From Acanthornis magna (Eukaryota; Chordata; Aves; Passeriformes; Acanthizidae): a stretch of DNA of 64,000 nt. Positions 1 through 14,460 of this stretch are shown piece by piece. The stretch is from NCBI GenBank assembly GCA_036785705.1, contig JAWUZG010000007.1, forward strand, positions 186,001 to 250,000, in the 5' to 3' direction. A program made the position numbers and the translations under genes. The notes under the pieces were generated by a model that was not told where the DNA came from, made no database searches, and was given only the letters and a program-made list of their open reading frames with translations. The stretch's first letter is position 1. Each line of letters begins with the position of its first letter.

Positions 1-3000
1 ATGTGCCTATGTGTTCCTTTTGTTTGCTTAAAGAAAAACTCCAAGAAAGCACGCCAGCAAACCCTAGGATTGTCTTTTTAATTGCATGAACGTATCTCAA
101 AAACCAAAGCTTAATTTTTTATGGAAGTACATATTTCTTTTTCCTTTACCTTCATGTGCAAGGTTAGTTTTTACCTGTTATACAGGTCATTGTTATCACG
201 GACTGTAGGAAGAGCTTTGGAAGTCTAGAAAAAAAGATCGTTTTGAGGGCTGTGTTTCCAAGTTGTGTTTGCTGGAACAGAGAAAGATGAACCAGTTTGG
301 CACATTAGTTCTCACAGCTTCCTTACTCCTGAGTGTTAATGACTTTCAAATTTTGTCCATTTGAGTAGGGTCCTTTATAGACCTTGTGTCAGTGGAAATC
401 AGAAGTCTTTGATCTGTTCTGTCTCTGCTCTGCCTCCTTGCCACCCTGCAATTCGGTGTCTTGTTCCCTGTGAAAAGCAAGGCAAGAACTAACAGATGAT
501 TTGGCTGCAGATGGCTTTTGCCATCTATTGTAAGATGCGTTCTTTTGAGCATTGAGCACTCTGACCATAGCTGCTGCTATGGTTGCACCTGGCTGCTGGA
601 ACCTAGGGAAATGTCTGAATTTCTTCTCTGCTGAAGAAAAATTCCTGAATGGAAGCAGGCAGATGTTTAGCAAACCTTGTTAGGCAATAACTTGATTTTA
701 TGCATGGACAGTGGACAACTTCAGGGTTACTGATTTTAATTTCTTTTGCGGACAAGTATTTGAGACACAACACTGTGATTAATTCCTCGTGTTCATTGAA
801 ACAACATTGTCATATACCACTGTTACCTGACAAAATCCAGGCTTTATCAGGGACATAGTGTTCTGTGACAGGTCACACTGCTTTACTTGGTAAATTTACA
901 AATTTGTGAAAAAAGGTAATAAGTGAACTGAATTGATATTGTTCAAATCAAACTAATCTGGAAATAATAGGCCAGCTCTACAAATTTGTCTTGAAAAAGT
1001 ATTAATGTTAATAGTAAAATACAACATAAAAGTGAATACTTAAAATCACATAGCTCCCGTACATAAAACTAGTGCAAGAGCAATTGTTCCTTTTTTGCTG
1101 CTCTTTGATAGAGTTAATAAAATAATAAATAAAAGTGATACAGTGGCAATGATTTACTTGAATTTTCAAAAATTCTTTTGATGTGTTTTCTCAAAAATAC
1201 TTTAAAAAAGTTACAGATGAAAGCCCAGAAATGTGAGGTAAAACTGGAGCAAGAAAAGAATGGGTACTGGAGAGAGCAGGATACCTCACTGCTTTTCTTT
1301 GAGTTAATATTTGTGTGTGTTTTAAGAAGAAATTGGATAGTGAATAAATGTTTACTTTGCCATGTTGATCCATTTTATTTAGTGAAAATGATGGCTGAAT
1401 GTGAGAATGAAACATTTTACTTGTGTTATTGAACTTCTGTGCACACCTGCTAACCGTATGCATGTTGAATTTGTAGTATAAAATGATTTACCCTGCTCTG
1501 TGCTTAACTTTTTAATTTCGCCAGAAAGATACTTTAGAAATCTTCCCCGAGAAGATATCAAATAAATAGTTTTGGAATTCATAATGCCAAATGTGAGTAA
1601 TTTAGCAATAGGTATACGTAAATTGAAATGAAAAGGAATTAGCAGGAAACTAACTGATGCATTTGGAGCTGAGAGCATTTTATTGAGCAATAAAAGAAAA
1701 AATCCAGTTGGTTCTCACTAAAAAAACTAGTGATACTTCAGAGCTGCATTCTAAGAACAATTAAAAGAATTTTGTTAAAAGAATTCTGTGCAAATTTTGC
1801 TCATTTTGGTTAATAGCACTTCGCAAGTGTCCTGCTTGGAGAGTGAACTAAGTTCGTGGTGGAAAGAGACTTGGTATATTTTAGCATTGAAAGAGAATGG
1901 CATTAGGCTTTATTGATGAGGAAAATTTATGCCATACAGAATTACCCAATACGAAGTATCAAAGGAATCTCTTTTCCATTTTGTAGACTGCAAAATAATT
2001 GGCAGAATTCTTTATCACTTGCTCTGCTTAGAGTTTAACAACATAGGTCTAGTTCTTCCAACTGGCAATGCACTATTTTCAAGTATGTAAAAGTTTCAGG
2101 GATATCATAAGTCAATTGAATAAGAAAATTGGGAAGAACTTCAGTATTTATTTCCCCTGACAGCAGTTTCCCCTTCACTCTGCTCTCTCTTTCTCCAAAG
2201 TAAACTCCAACTCTTTGTTTATATGGGAAATTCTGTGGAGTTTGTGATACTCACAAAAGTTAGAAATAGCCAGCAGCTCTTAACTCATGTAGTCTTTTGT
2301 TCTGCCAGCGTAGCTTGCTCTTGACAGCACATTTTCTTGTGCATTTTTCAACCTACTTTCATAAGTTCTAAGCAATGTAGGTTCTACCACTTCCTCTGGG
2401 AAACTGTTCCCCCGTTTAATAGATTTCATAGTCAGCAAGAGTGAGCTATGTCCACAAGAGATTAAAATGGTCACTAATCTTACCACCTTCCAGACTAAAT
2501 GTCATCCCCATCTGTCTGCTACCGCTTTCTTTCAGTATCTAAAAAAAACATTGAAATTGTTAGATGAGTGGCACTATGAAGAAATCTACATGCATAGGAA
2601 AGGATGCACTGAAAGAGGCAAAAGATCAACTGTATTCAGGCTGCTGCTGATTTTATTGACTTGACCCAGAACTTTTCCTGTTGTTTTCTTTGTCAAGCTC
2701 TTTGACACCCTGGTGATAGTTGTAGTTAAAGCAGCTGGCTAGATGAGAGGGAAGTCATAATATTGAAACATGTTTCTATGACAACAGATGGAGCAGCAGC
2801 TATGAACGGATCCAAGGCAGGTTATCCAGAGAAAGTGCTCTGATTTTCCAGCTTTTTGAATTGCCAGTGTGTTGCATATCAGTAATTGCTGAGAGGAAAA
2901 GACTCTTGACATAGAAATAGTAGTAAAGATTAACTCTTCAGACAGTGAGATTTGAAATTCTAAACACACAAAGCTGGTTTACAGTACTATATAATTGACA

Positions 3001-6000
3001 TGGTGCTGACACAGAGTCACAACTGTGTTGGTTATTGTGCAGATCTAGAGAAAAGGACATTCACTGTGCCATAAACAAAAGGGTGTGGGATGTCCACAGA
3101 GACTGACAAGATAGAAACAGGCAAGGGTGATCATAGGTGCCAATTTTTTGTTTCCAGGTTATTGTCTTTGCCTAAACCGTGTATGGTGGTACAGAGAAGA
3201 ATGATGGAAATGTAAGAGATGTGTAAACTTACAGGTTTGTATTATTCACATGCATGCTAATTTAACAAATGTACACTAATGCCTGAATAAATTTCTGTTA
3301 TTCTGATATGGATTTTGAGAAAGAAAAGTTAGCAGTTACCATTAAAAAAACCTTTGGAGATTTGTTTTTGACTTTTCCCAAGGTCTCTAACTGAGATAAA
3401 CTTTTTGAAAAAGATAATGGAATATATTTGATAGAAAGAAATAAACAATTTAAAGATCAGAACCTTTTGCTGCAGTTTGCATCTTTAAACTGAACTCCAG
3501 AACTTGGGGGACCTCTACAATGAGCTGCCCACTGAAGAAAAACGTAATAGAGGATTTGTGTTCATCAATTACATTTCCACTAAACTTTGAGGCTAGACAG
3601 AGACTGATATTCAGAATTAGTGAAATATCACAGATTTAACTACGAAGTTTTTCAGTTGATGCTGTAGCTTAGCTCCTTACCTTTTCTTCTCACTCAAAAT
3701 CTACTTTGACTTCTTTAAGAACACAAGGACTTCTTTTGATGTTCGCTATGTTTTCAGAAAACTAAAGCATCTCAGTGGTAAAAGAAAAAACAACAAAACA
3801 AGTGATATAAAGGAGACAAAATAGCCTCCATCTTTTTACTGCCCCAATACAGATTTTTTGTAACCACACTTGTTAAGATGGTCTGCAAAATTTCTTAGTG
3901 TTGTCTGAAAAAGGACAGCTTGTACTTCTAACTACTGCTTTGAAGTCAAAGACTGAAAATGCCAAGAGCTCTAATTCACTGCTGAAGAAGTGCTTCAGTA
4001 CTCTGAGCAAAGATGTATGCAAAACAACTGCACTTTTTTGGAGACTCTCCAGGTTGCAACTAGGTCTGACAGAACTTAACTTGTGTACAAGGCAACAGCA
4101 AGCAAGTAAAAACTTTCCCTTTTGCATTGTGTAGGTTGAGCTGTTTTGCTCTTGGTGCTCAGACATTTCAATGCTCTTTCTACTCGCCTTGTGTCTGAAA
4201 CGAGACAGAGACCATATTTTCTTCTTTGCACTGTGAAATTCTTACTGCACACTGGGGAACAGTAACCTAAGCAAAAGCACAATTAATTATGTGTTTCAGA
4301 CCAGGATACCTCTTATGAATGAAGGAGGGTAAAAGAGCTCTGTGGGTTGTCATTCAGAATCCCTTGCTTAGAGAATTCTGAGACAAATGCAGATAGGAAA
4401 TTAAGGGTTAAAATAATATATTGACTAAGTAATTTTAACTTAATAAAAACTTGCTGTAAATGTCTGAAGTAGTTTGGCCAAGTTTTTAAGGGCTCTCAAG
4501 AAAGATCTTGAGAGATCATCGTGGACTAGTGATCCCAGACAACAAATGATCCCAGGATCATATAGAATAAGAAGAGCAATCTATCTAATTGAAGTCAATG
4601 CATTTAGGAGTTGTGTTACTTTTGTTAGTAGCAGTTAGAGTATTTTTATCAATTCTCTTGGTGCTGAAATACTTACTATGTTTTTGAAGATTGGCAATAT
4701 CCTTAAATTCCAAGTATTCCGTTACATTTATTTCAATAATAGCTTAAAATATAGTATTAATTTAAAAGCAATAACCTTGAGGGCTGATAAAAAATGCATG
4801 TGCAGAAATATATGTCATGGTCATTTGTAAAGATTTGAATATGTCAGTATAAAGAAAAATTTTTCATTTCCTAGATGTCATATTTTGTCTTTGTTTCTCT
4901 CTCAATTACTGCTTTCTCTGCTACATTAACACTGAGCAAGATGTAAATTAAATAGGTGAAGATGGGGAGAAAGACCATAAGTTTGGCCTCTTAATAACTT
5001 GCTGAGTGTTTTCCTTTGCCAAGCCCATCATCATTTGCACTGCTGATCTCCACAGGGAGAGATCTGGATAAGACCTTTGCAGCTGGTGATTTTCTAAAGG
5101 TCCATGTTGTTGTCATTGCTGGAGTCTTCTCTCTTCAAGTATACATAGGCTTTGAAAAGCAATACAAGCTCATTCTTCTTTTTTCTCTTCAAAGTAAATA
5201 CTTTCACTGGCAAATTAGAAAGAAACAGTCCAGGCATGTATGGTCTGAGTAGCGGAGGAGTTAATAGAGTGCTCGTGGTTTTGGTACTGTTTTTTTATAC
5301 ACTCACTCCACTGGGAGGAAGAATTGAAATACAATAAAATAAATACCAGAATAAGATATTTGGTCAAATCCAAAAAAGCAGGCAATTCTCATGAACTGCA
5401 ATGCAACTGCTAATTTATACAAAATATGGAGACAACGAGAAGGAAAGATGTAAGGGCCAAAGGTGTGCAGCTACATTAGAAAAAGACCTGCACAATGATC
5501 TCCTAACCTGTGCCTCAGCATACTGAATCATGATCTTCAACATGCATCCTTCTGGCAGGATGTTTGGAGGAAAATGCTGTTATATCATCTGCATAGTTAC
5601 ACCTTTTCTGTTTAACTGTTAATGTGAAAACGGGGTGTTTCTATTAATAGTAAAATAGTCTTGAAAATAACCTATATTTATAAAAAGATCACTTTGATGG
5701 TGATATGAGTGACAAATCAGGGCAATTTCACATTTTAAGACTAATGCTTTATTAGATTAACTCATGAATAATATACTTTGTCCTAGTGGTCAGTTCTTAC
5801 AAATCATACATAATTGGTACATATATAAAGCTGTCAGTCTTTAGCAGTCTTATTCTGGAAGAGCTATGGGTATACAAAAGCACAGATCTGCTGTAATATA
5901 GTTAGTACTGATAGCTATGGTCCTGAGGGTTTCTTGGTTGCTAATGTCAAATCAGTCAGCCCTGACAGGTCTTTGATGAGAAGTGGGTCTATGGTCTGCT

Positions 6001-8298
6001 GCAATTTTATTCCTTCTTGAAACTGAGATTCTTATGCTGTTTAACTGTTTACATGAAAGGGCTTCTCCTCTGCCTCTGATGTTGCCCACCTTATATAATT
6101 TCTTCTTGCTGGGTACGTGTCCTGTGAGTTTGGGAAGCTGCCCTGACTGTTTGCAGCTCATTGTGCTTCTGTCTGGTAATTTTTGTTCCTTGGATGCCAC
6201 CTCTTTGAAACTTCAGCCATCCTTCCCTGCCTCATTGGCGATCACACTGTTACATATGTGTCACATACATGAGGGTGTGTCTGGTTATACCATCCTTGTA
6301 TCACAAAACAATTGTGTGCTATTCCTAATTACACCATTGTAGCACACCTGTATCAAGTCAGTGGTCAGCTGAAACTTCACATATGAACAGAATTAAAGAA
6401 CTAACTGTACAATTGCTTTAGATGGGTTTCATGTGGAAACGTTTTTGAAGATGTGAGGGGTTGAACTCCTTGGATACAAGACCGAATTCAAGGTGTGCAA
6501 GGAAAGATGGGACAACAGAAGAGTGAGAGGACCAAGAGAATGATTCTGTGTTAGAGCTGTAGCTGATATTCCAGACGTGTGCACCTGCACGGTGCTTTAT
6601 GAGGCTCATCACATATCACACTGGCAGTGCAACAGAAGAGATAAAGTAAACTTTCTCTCTACAGGCACAGTCACTCATCTCTACTATTTTCATGACATGC
6701 CATATTGTACTTTCTTATGCAGCCCTTATATGATCTGAGTAATAAAGGATGATGATTTCTGGAGAAATTATAATATATCAATGTATTTCTTGATCACTTC
6801 TTCCTGATGCTTGCCATAGTAACTCAGTTTTAATGGTGTTGTTCACTCTATTTCCTTTTGCCCTAGGACAGTGTAGCACAGAAAGCCAGAACCTATAACA
6901 TTTTAGGAACAGACCGATTCTTTCCTACAACCAAATGTGAAATATGTCCAGATATTTTAACTACTTTTGCAGTATCATGAAACATAAACACTATTTCTGT
7001 CCCTACAGAGGACATAAAGACACTGCTTTAGTGGCTCTATTTTCAGAGGTAGTTAGTCATCCCTAGATACCTACAAGAAACATACTTATTGCTATGCTAC
7101 ATCAGGTTTTCTGTTTAAAACTATTTTTATGTGAATGCATTGATTTCATACAGCCACAGTTAAAATGAAGCAGCAGTGTGTGGAGATAAAACATAGTGTA
7201 CAGCTCTGCAAACCTTAATTCAGTCTATTTCTGGCCAGAAGATGTCTGTGAAAATGAACTTTGTTAGTTACATGGTGTTGGTCAGTTCTTGGTGTAGAAT
7301 TATCATCAACTTTCTACATTAATCAGAAGCTCTGACTATGATTGTTTGGGGATTTTTATTGAAGAAAAGGTGGAAGAGTGTCAATGCTGATGAAGGTTTT
7401 TTTAAAATACACTGATTCTTTAAGTACTGACATTACCTTCTTTGTTATTTACCTCCACACCCACCCACTTCAGTATTTTAGTCTGTGTATTAGTAACAAA
7501 GAGTTGTAGGAAGGAGGAATTTTTTTCCATTTGATTGCAATCCATGAAGTTTTCTTTTTACTTGGAAAATCCAAATATTTTTCAGATTAATTGCAAAAAA
7601 CTGAGTATATTTTTTCCCAATTTGAAGTCTGGATAAAAAGGCTTTCACATCTTTGAAATACTCCTGGGTGTAATAATAAATGTTTGCTGCATGTCTTGTG
7701 ACACAAGCCAGATTTCACAGCTGTCTCTTCCAGGAGAAGGGTAGGTATCATACTCGCATATTCTTTGACTGAGAAGGAACAGTGTCTTAATTGACGACAC
7801 TATTTTTGTAAGTTCACTTTGTTACCCCCATAAAAATATTAATGAGCAGGCCTTTTCTCCTGTTTTTTTCTCTTTGTCCCTTTCTTTTACCTTTTATTTC
7901 ATTTTAGTTTTACTTATTTCATGCAAAGACAAGATTTGTGTTAACAGTCACCGTGACAACAGCTTCCCCATAAAATCAGTAATATGCTCAAAACTGTAAA
8001 TTCCTTTAAATTAATTCCTTTTAAATTACTTTTCTGGAGATGGACTCATGTCACAGATGGAGAATCAGTAATTCTGTCTTTTGAAATATTCAGTTTCCAA
8101 GAAATTATCTTCTGAAAAAAAATCAGAGATCAGCCCAATGTTTTGCAACCGACGTAATAAGCAATGATAGGAAAAATAATCAAAAATAATAGATGAACTT
8201 TTTTTACCCCCTAATATTTTGACCAGAATTGGCCTGGTTAAACTCTTTTGAAACGGTGGATATTTCATTTTTTTCCATTTGGGCCTGTGCTTAACCAG
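1..8298. other. AT-rich stretch without a recognisable gene
   Basis: This stretch holds only short, unsupported reading frames on both strands, none with a recognisable domain or a convincing chain of splice-flanked exons. Base composition is AT-rich and even. I see no tandem array, LTR end or RNA gene. It could be intergenic or deep intronic DNA of a bird; a short exon could be missed without an alignment. Confidence 0.6.
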
Positions 8299-8300
8299 AA

Positions 8301-8343
<43 letters not shown>

Positions 8344-8345
8344 AT
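8299..8345. repeat. (TAAA)n microsatellite
   Basis: About eleven uninterrupted TAAA units are visible, followed by an AT-rich shoulder of ATAT and TAAAT sequence. It is a simple repeat likely to vary in length between individuals. Confidence 0.95.
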
Positions 8346-11300
8346 ATTTTATATGAAATATATAAATAAAATTGACAGAATGTGTTTCAAATAATGTGAT
8401 GTTTCTAATCTTTGAGGAGATAAAAAAAGATGTTTTGTTTACCTTTCATTTGATTGATTAAGTAATAAGAAAATAGAGAAATATAAAAGAGAAATCTGAA
8501 CTTGTAATACTAGTCTGCAAAACTCGTAAGAAAAACTCTGTCTTTTTCCTGTGTAATGGCAAAATGTTGTGCAGTTTTGTTTCCAGCTTTGTGTGGCCTG
8601 AGATACACGGTTAGGCATGCAGAGATTGAAAGCCTGCGATTTTGGCATCAATCAGGACCAGGAGCTTTGAAGTGAGGAACATGTGGCTTAGTATATAGGA
8701 TGAGTAATTGAATATTGGAATATTTTAATATTTAATATTCCTTACTTTAAGGAATTCTGTAAGTGCTTTTAAAACAAGTTTTGCCCTTTTGAGGTTTCTA
8801 TGTCATGATAATTGTGGACTCTTGGTTTCACTTGTGGAGGCATAGAATATGCAGAAGAAATAAGGCCCTTCAAAAATATTTCCATTGTTTTTAATCCCTT
8901 GTATAAAGCGATAGCTAAATGATGCTATGTGAGAGCTTATCACTCTTTTTTTTTGGTGTGACACATATGACATAGTCAAGGCTTTCCTCTGTATGAGCAT
9001 TGTGGCCAGACAAAACCATGTTGAGAAAATCTTTGTATCATGCTACACAAGTGAGAGCCCTCACTCAGCCACGCTGCTAAAGGTCCTGCAAAGCGAAGAA
9101 GATAAGCAGCACACTGCTCGTTTCCAGCTTCCACTGCATTTTCCACAGTCTCCACTTAATTGTATTATGTCACTGTATCTAATTGCTTATCCAAGCAATA
9201 AGCTATGCTTCCAAGCCAGACTTCCTCAAGCAGAAGAAATTTTTTCCTACAATTACCTATTAAGAATCCCTTTTACTGCAAAAGAGTACTCAAAGTGCTG
9301 TTAGCTCAGCAGGGAGCTGAGCAGAGCTCTAGGGTTTCACGTGCCTCCCAAAAGCTGACTTTCCCAGGGACACAAAGATGATATGTCTTTCCCCTTTCCA
9401 GTAAGAAGAAGAGAATATTAATTGCCTTAGTTCTTTTTCTCTTGTGTTTGGACTCAAGATCTAATTTAATTTATAGCTTCTATTTGTAAGGCTTTTCTTC
9501 CTTTCATAAACTGTCTCTATGCCTTTTGTAATTTAATTTTTTTCCACACCATACAGATCTTACTTAACCTCGGTTTCTCTGCATCTGTCCCTTTCATTTA
9601 TTATGCTTTCCTGCCTCTTCATTATTCTCTTCCTTTTCCTTTCATTGCCCAACCCAGTTTCCCCAAGTCAATTCCTTTTCTCATTTAGTACACTGCTTAA
9701 CCTGTACAACCTCTTTACCACTGTTTAACCACCTCCCAAAACATGAAACCAAAATGATAGTTGATCGTCTCGTCTGTCCTCATTACTGAGGTTAGTTTTG
9801 AATGTGTTCTATGTAATACCAAATTTCATATGGTATGGCTGCATTTTTCACTGAAATATTCCTTGCTCATTTTGTGTTCAATACAATAAACTTTTTTGTC
9901 TTAAACACTAAAAGTGATGGAACTCGAATAGAATGAAAATATTGCCTTATTTTTCACTTTACTAATCAGTTTTTAAATGTTGTTAAGAACAGATATAAAC
10001 AAATACAATGACAAAATTTTCTCTCACATCCATGCTCTAAGTGTGGAAAAGGCTGTGTTTCTGTACATTCTCCTGTAATTTTCAATTAAAGTACTTCACT
10101 TGCTTGCAGGTGTGTAAGAGTAAGTGTTAAATATGTTGATTAATTGTTCATTCTTTCCTGTGTTAAAAATTGAATGGATTTGAAAATGCATTAGTGTGAA
10201 AATGCGACGCGAAAGGTCTGTTCTATAAAAGTCTTAATAGGCAATCCTCACTCTCCTTCAGAGGACAAAAGAAAATACTATTTAAAATGTCTAGTTTTCT
10301 ATTGACTTTTGCTGAGATGCAAAAAAAACCTGGTTTAAGTTCAAAAATTTTAAATCTCATCAATCTAATTGCCATAAGCCTGTGAATAGACCGAGTTCTA
10401 ATTAATATGATAGCCTCATTAAAGAATAATAATGAGTAATGAGAGCTGTTTAACACCACAGATTAATCCGTTAAATAGCCAAGTTAAACAGTACAGTTTT
10501 TATTACATCACTTTGGCAATACCTTTCATTTGTGGGTTTCTGAAACTCAGGATGAAGGCCAATTTAACCTCAATCAAGTTTTGTTTTCCTTGGCTCTCTA
10601 AATGTCTAAACTGTTGTACTGTATAGTCATGGAGAAATGTAGATGGAAAAAACCCCTCCATGGTCCTCTGGCTTTGCCTCCTTCCAGACCAGAATTTTGC
10701 CCTCTCGTATTCTCACAGTTGCCTTTGCTGCCTGACTTGAGTATGACGGAAGTGATGTACTTGCAAAATTCTGCTGAGGTTCAATAGAACTCTGAATTAA
10801 GTGTTTTCCAGCATTTTAAACACTTTTTAACTAGTTTTTGTCTGTTTAAAAAAATATATAATTCCTGCAACTACCATTTATACAGCATTCACATTGTCCT
10901 GGTAATTGTAGCCTCTTTTTAGATAGTAATCATCTTCTATGCCCAGACCCTTGCTGTTTCAGTTTTAATTTTCTACATCCTACCTTTCTTTCCTCATAGT
11001 TGTTTTTATGGTTGCCCTGAGTAATGAAACTTTAGATCCATGATCCCTGCATTAAGTATTTGACAATTTATTGCTTTTTACAGAATTTATCAAATCAAAT
11101 TTAGATCTATTATTTTCCTTCCGCTATGACAAAGGACTAAGCAAAGAAAAGAGGAAATAGTGGTGATTCAGATATGAAAATGTTTGTGACTGCTCAGGGG
11201 TGATTAATTGGAGCCTGTCTATCACACACTCCCCCTCACCTCCCACATGCCCCTCAAATCTCTCTTCTAATAATCCTCAGTAGTTTAGAGTGGATCACGA

Positions 11301-14300
11301 GGGAGGCAGCAGCTAAATGTCAATCATTTGTGTGTAATATATTCAATTCTGAACTTTTACATTCTATTATTAAGTTATTTTGCTGCTACCACGGACATTC
11401 AGAGGGGCAGGTGGAATGGCAGGCACAGAAGGGGGTCACAGACACAATTTGAAAACACTAGGAGGAACCCTAATGGATGGTAACTTATCTACAGTTTCAT
11501 TGTTGAAGTCTCTTTCCTACACAGTGAGCTAAATTCTCACAATGAGTGGCATGAGCTCCATGTGACTTGACAGAAAATGCATAGCAACTATATGGTGCAC
11601 ATTAAATTAAAACAGATGTGGATGAAAGCTCATTCTCACCATATCTGATCAGGCTTCTTTCCTGCAAGACTGGAGAGCAGCAGCTGAGATGAGAACAGCC
11701 CTGCCTCTCTGTGCTCTCTGTCTTGGTATTGCACGGTACCAATGCCTGAGCTACTTCATGCAGAAAGCAAGGACAGCCTTTTTAAAACACAGGTCACAGA
11801 ATGGTTTCAGAGGCAGCAGGAACGGCACCTGAGCTGTTTGTAAGCAGCAGGGGCTGAGCAATAAATGGGGAGTTCTGTGTCCAGAGTCCAAAGGTTTCCA
11901 GTTGGAATTGCTTTCCCTCTGCAGCTTGGTGCCTCCTTTTCTTCTCTGGATTTTTGGCACAGTGATTCAGAGACAACCACCGCCTGCTGAGGGACTCCTG
12001 CTCTTGGGGCTTTATTTTGTCCTTGCATCAGTGATTCTGACAGGCTTTGAGGATTTTACTCATTGCCTTACCTTCAGTTTTATTGATGATACAGATTTTC
12101 TTTGTCCTTTGCCCCCAATTCTCAGCCCTTGTGAGCAGCAATATTTAAAAACTGTAAGAAAAGTGAAGGTGCAGAAAGAAAATGTGTCACAATGGCTCCT
12201 CCTGCCACTGCTTAAAGCATTCTTTGCATAAACTCTTCTAGTGTTTCCAGCGTGTTCAATGTGGCAATCTCAGAGCTTTATAAGCAGGGAGGAATCAGCA
12301 TAATGGGTCTGAATTGATGGGTTTGTCTTTAAGGAGAGAATGGATTTTGCGGAGCTGAGCCTCTTGCTTGATAACATCCACACATGAAAGCAAGAGGGAA
12401 AAGTTTCTCGTCACAGCTTACTTTATCCACAAAAATAATTTGTGGACTGCCATCACCCGATGAGCACTTTTAATGCTTTTTTACTTTGAGGGGCCACATG
12501 TACAAAGTATACAAAATGAATTTAAAATATCCTTGTGATTAATCATGGAATTCTGTGTGGCTATCTTAAAAAAAACCCAAAAACCAACAGACCAAACCTG
12601 TGGTAGCAGTACAAGTGTTTCCAATCTTTCCATTTGCTTTTCATTACACTTCATATTTTTGACACTCACTATACAAGATCATATTAACTGCTGATATCAC
12701 ATCATGCTGTGCTTTAAATGCTTACTGGATTTGCTTGAAGACCTGTTGTCAGTTTTGCTAGTAATAACTATATTTCTTTTGAAACTCTAAGGGCAGGAAG
12801 GGACAGACACATTGTCAAAAAAGGTCAGATATAGAACACGTGGCACACTCCTCATTACAGTTAATTTGCAAAGTGTTGTCTGTGAAAATACAATACCAAA
12901 TTAAGCTTGTTAAGACCTGTTAATATGATTACAATTTGTACCCAGATAATGGAATAGCAAACTCCATGTTCTTAGGTGATCCACATTATATTGCATGAGT
13001 GAAAAATGTCAGATTTCTACCCTTTACCCTTGTGTTTTGATACACAGAAAACTCCTGTCCTTTCATGGATCTTTGTTCACTGAATGTTCTGTAGAGTTTA
13101 TCAGCAGGATATTGGGGAGATAGAAGGGGGCAGGAAATAGAAATTAAAAGAATATTGTGTCAGTTGAAAAAATGGGGAAGATAAATTGTATAATATTTAA
13201 TTATATTCCGCAGATTATTTTTCCTTTTGTGAAAGAACTTATTTCTGTTATGTCCATTTTCATTACCTGCAGGGTGCCATAAAGCTCTTCTGTCAGTATT
13301 TGTGATCTCATTGAAATATTTCCTTGAGGCTCATGGTTTGGTCCAGGCTTTCATATGCATCAGAAGGACAGAAATTCCAAATCACTCTCTGGTGACCTCT
13401 GCCTATCCACCTTTCTGCCCACAGATTCTGGAATTTGAAATTATATATTGGTAGTATCTTTTCAAATTGGTTGTTCTTTTCAAATTTTCCACAATATCTG
13501 CAGGTAGATACCTGCAGAGGCTTAGGTCAAGAACTTAAACATTCATTATTTTTTACTTTATCAGGACACTTAGTTGTCCTAAGCTCAGCCTGGATGGTGA
13601 GAGAATGGAAAAGAAGTATTATAGACTGCTCTTGTCTGTGTTTCTGCCAGGGCACAGGGAATATACAAGTAGAGAGTTGAAAACCATTTCAAATGAGCAA
13701 AAACTCAGATAAAATGCTGACACCAGCTTTCACATAGACCTAGAGATCTGCATTTATTTTAAAAGTGTTGCATTATACAGAATGTCTGATCTCCTTGCAA
13801 AGCATAATTTTGTTAGAAGTCAAATTTGGGAGGACTGGTTTTGACTTTAGAGATGTAGGCAGCTGGAATGTACTGTGTCCATTCCAAAAAGTGACACTAG
13901 CCTTGAGTCTGGGCCTTACGTGTTTTCAGACCTTGATGAGAGGACTACTATATAAAATATTAACCTAGAAGGTTGAGATCTTCAAAGTTTGAATCTGGAA
14001 AATTCCCTGCGAAAAGATGCTCTTATCAAGGCCAGAGCACTATGCACTCTTCTAAGGGACCAAAAATCACATTAGAAATTTAAAAAAACCAAACCAAAGT
14101 AGTGCAGAGATTAACCCTTATTAATACCAACTCACAGGACTATTGTATATTAATCTCAACGATGTTGAAATGCTTTGTTAATTGATTTTTTAAATAATTC
14201 AAAGACACACAGGTATGTGGATGGGCAGGGCAGGGTTGCAAATGCTTACCAACTTCAGACACAACTGCTGTGGCTCCTGAGTCCTTCAGTTTTGAGCAGA

Positions 14301-14357
14301 TAAGGAATGGGGATAGCTGTCAAAACAAAACTGGATGTATAATGCCTATGCTGCATC
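8346..14357. other. AT-rich stretch without a recognisable gene
   Basis: I see no gene, RNA or mobile element here. Around 10,370-10,480 there is a local concentration of TAAT and ATTA cores of the kind homeodomain proteins bind, which may reflect a conserved non-coding element or only AT-richness. The small open frames are at chance length for this composition. Confidence 0.55.
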
Positions 14358-14381
14358 TTTTTTTTTTTTTTTTTTTTTTTT
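14358..14381. repeat. T24 homopolymer
   Basis: A run of 24 T is flanked by the near-matching words TGCATC and AATGCAGC. It could be the remnant tail of a minus-strand retroposed sequence or simple slippage. No adjoining element is recognisable. Confidence 0.9.
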
Positions 14382-14384
14382 AAT

Positions 14385-14460
14385 GCAGCTGCTTCTAACA
14401 AGCTGCTTTTTTTTAAAGTGCAGCTGCTTCTGAAGCGCAGCTGCTTCTAACAAGAAGCTT
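14385..14460 (+). repeat. Short tandem of GCAGCTGCTTCT words
   Basis: The word GCAGCTGCTTCT occurs three times, with E-box cores (CAGCTG) at 14,386, 14,421 and 14,438; the first and last copies continue with AACAAG. A short T-run interrupts the series. It is a small local duplication next to the T24 tract. Confidence 0.8.
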
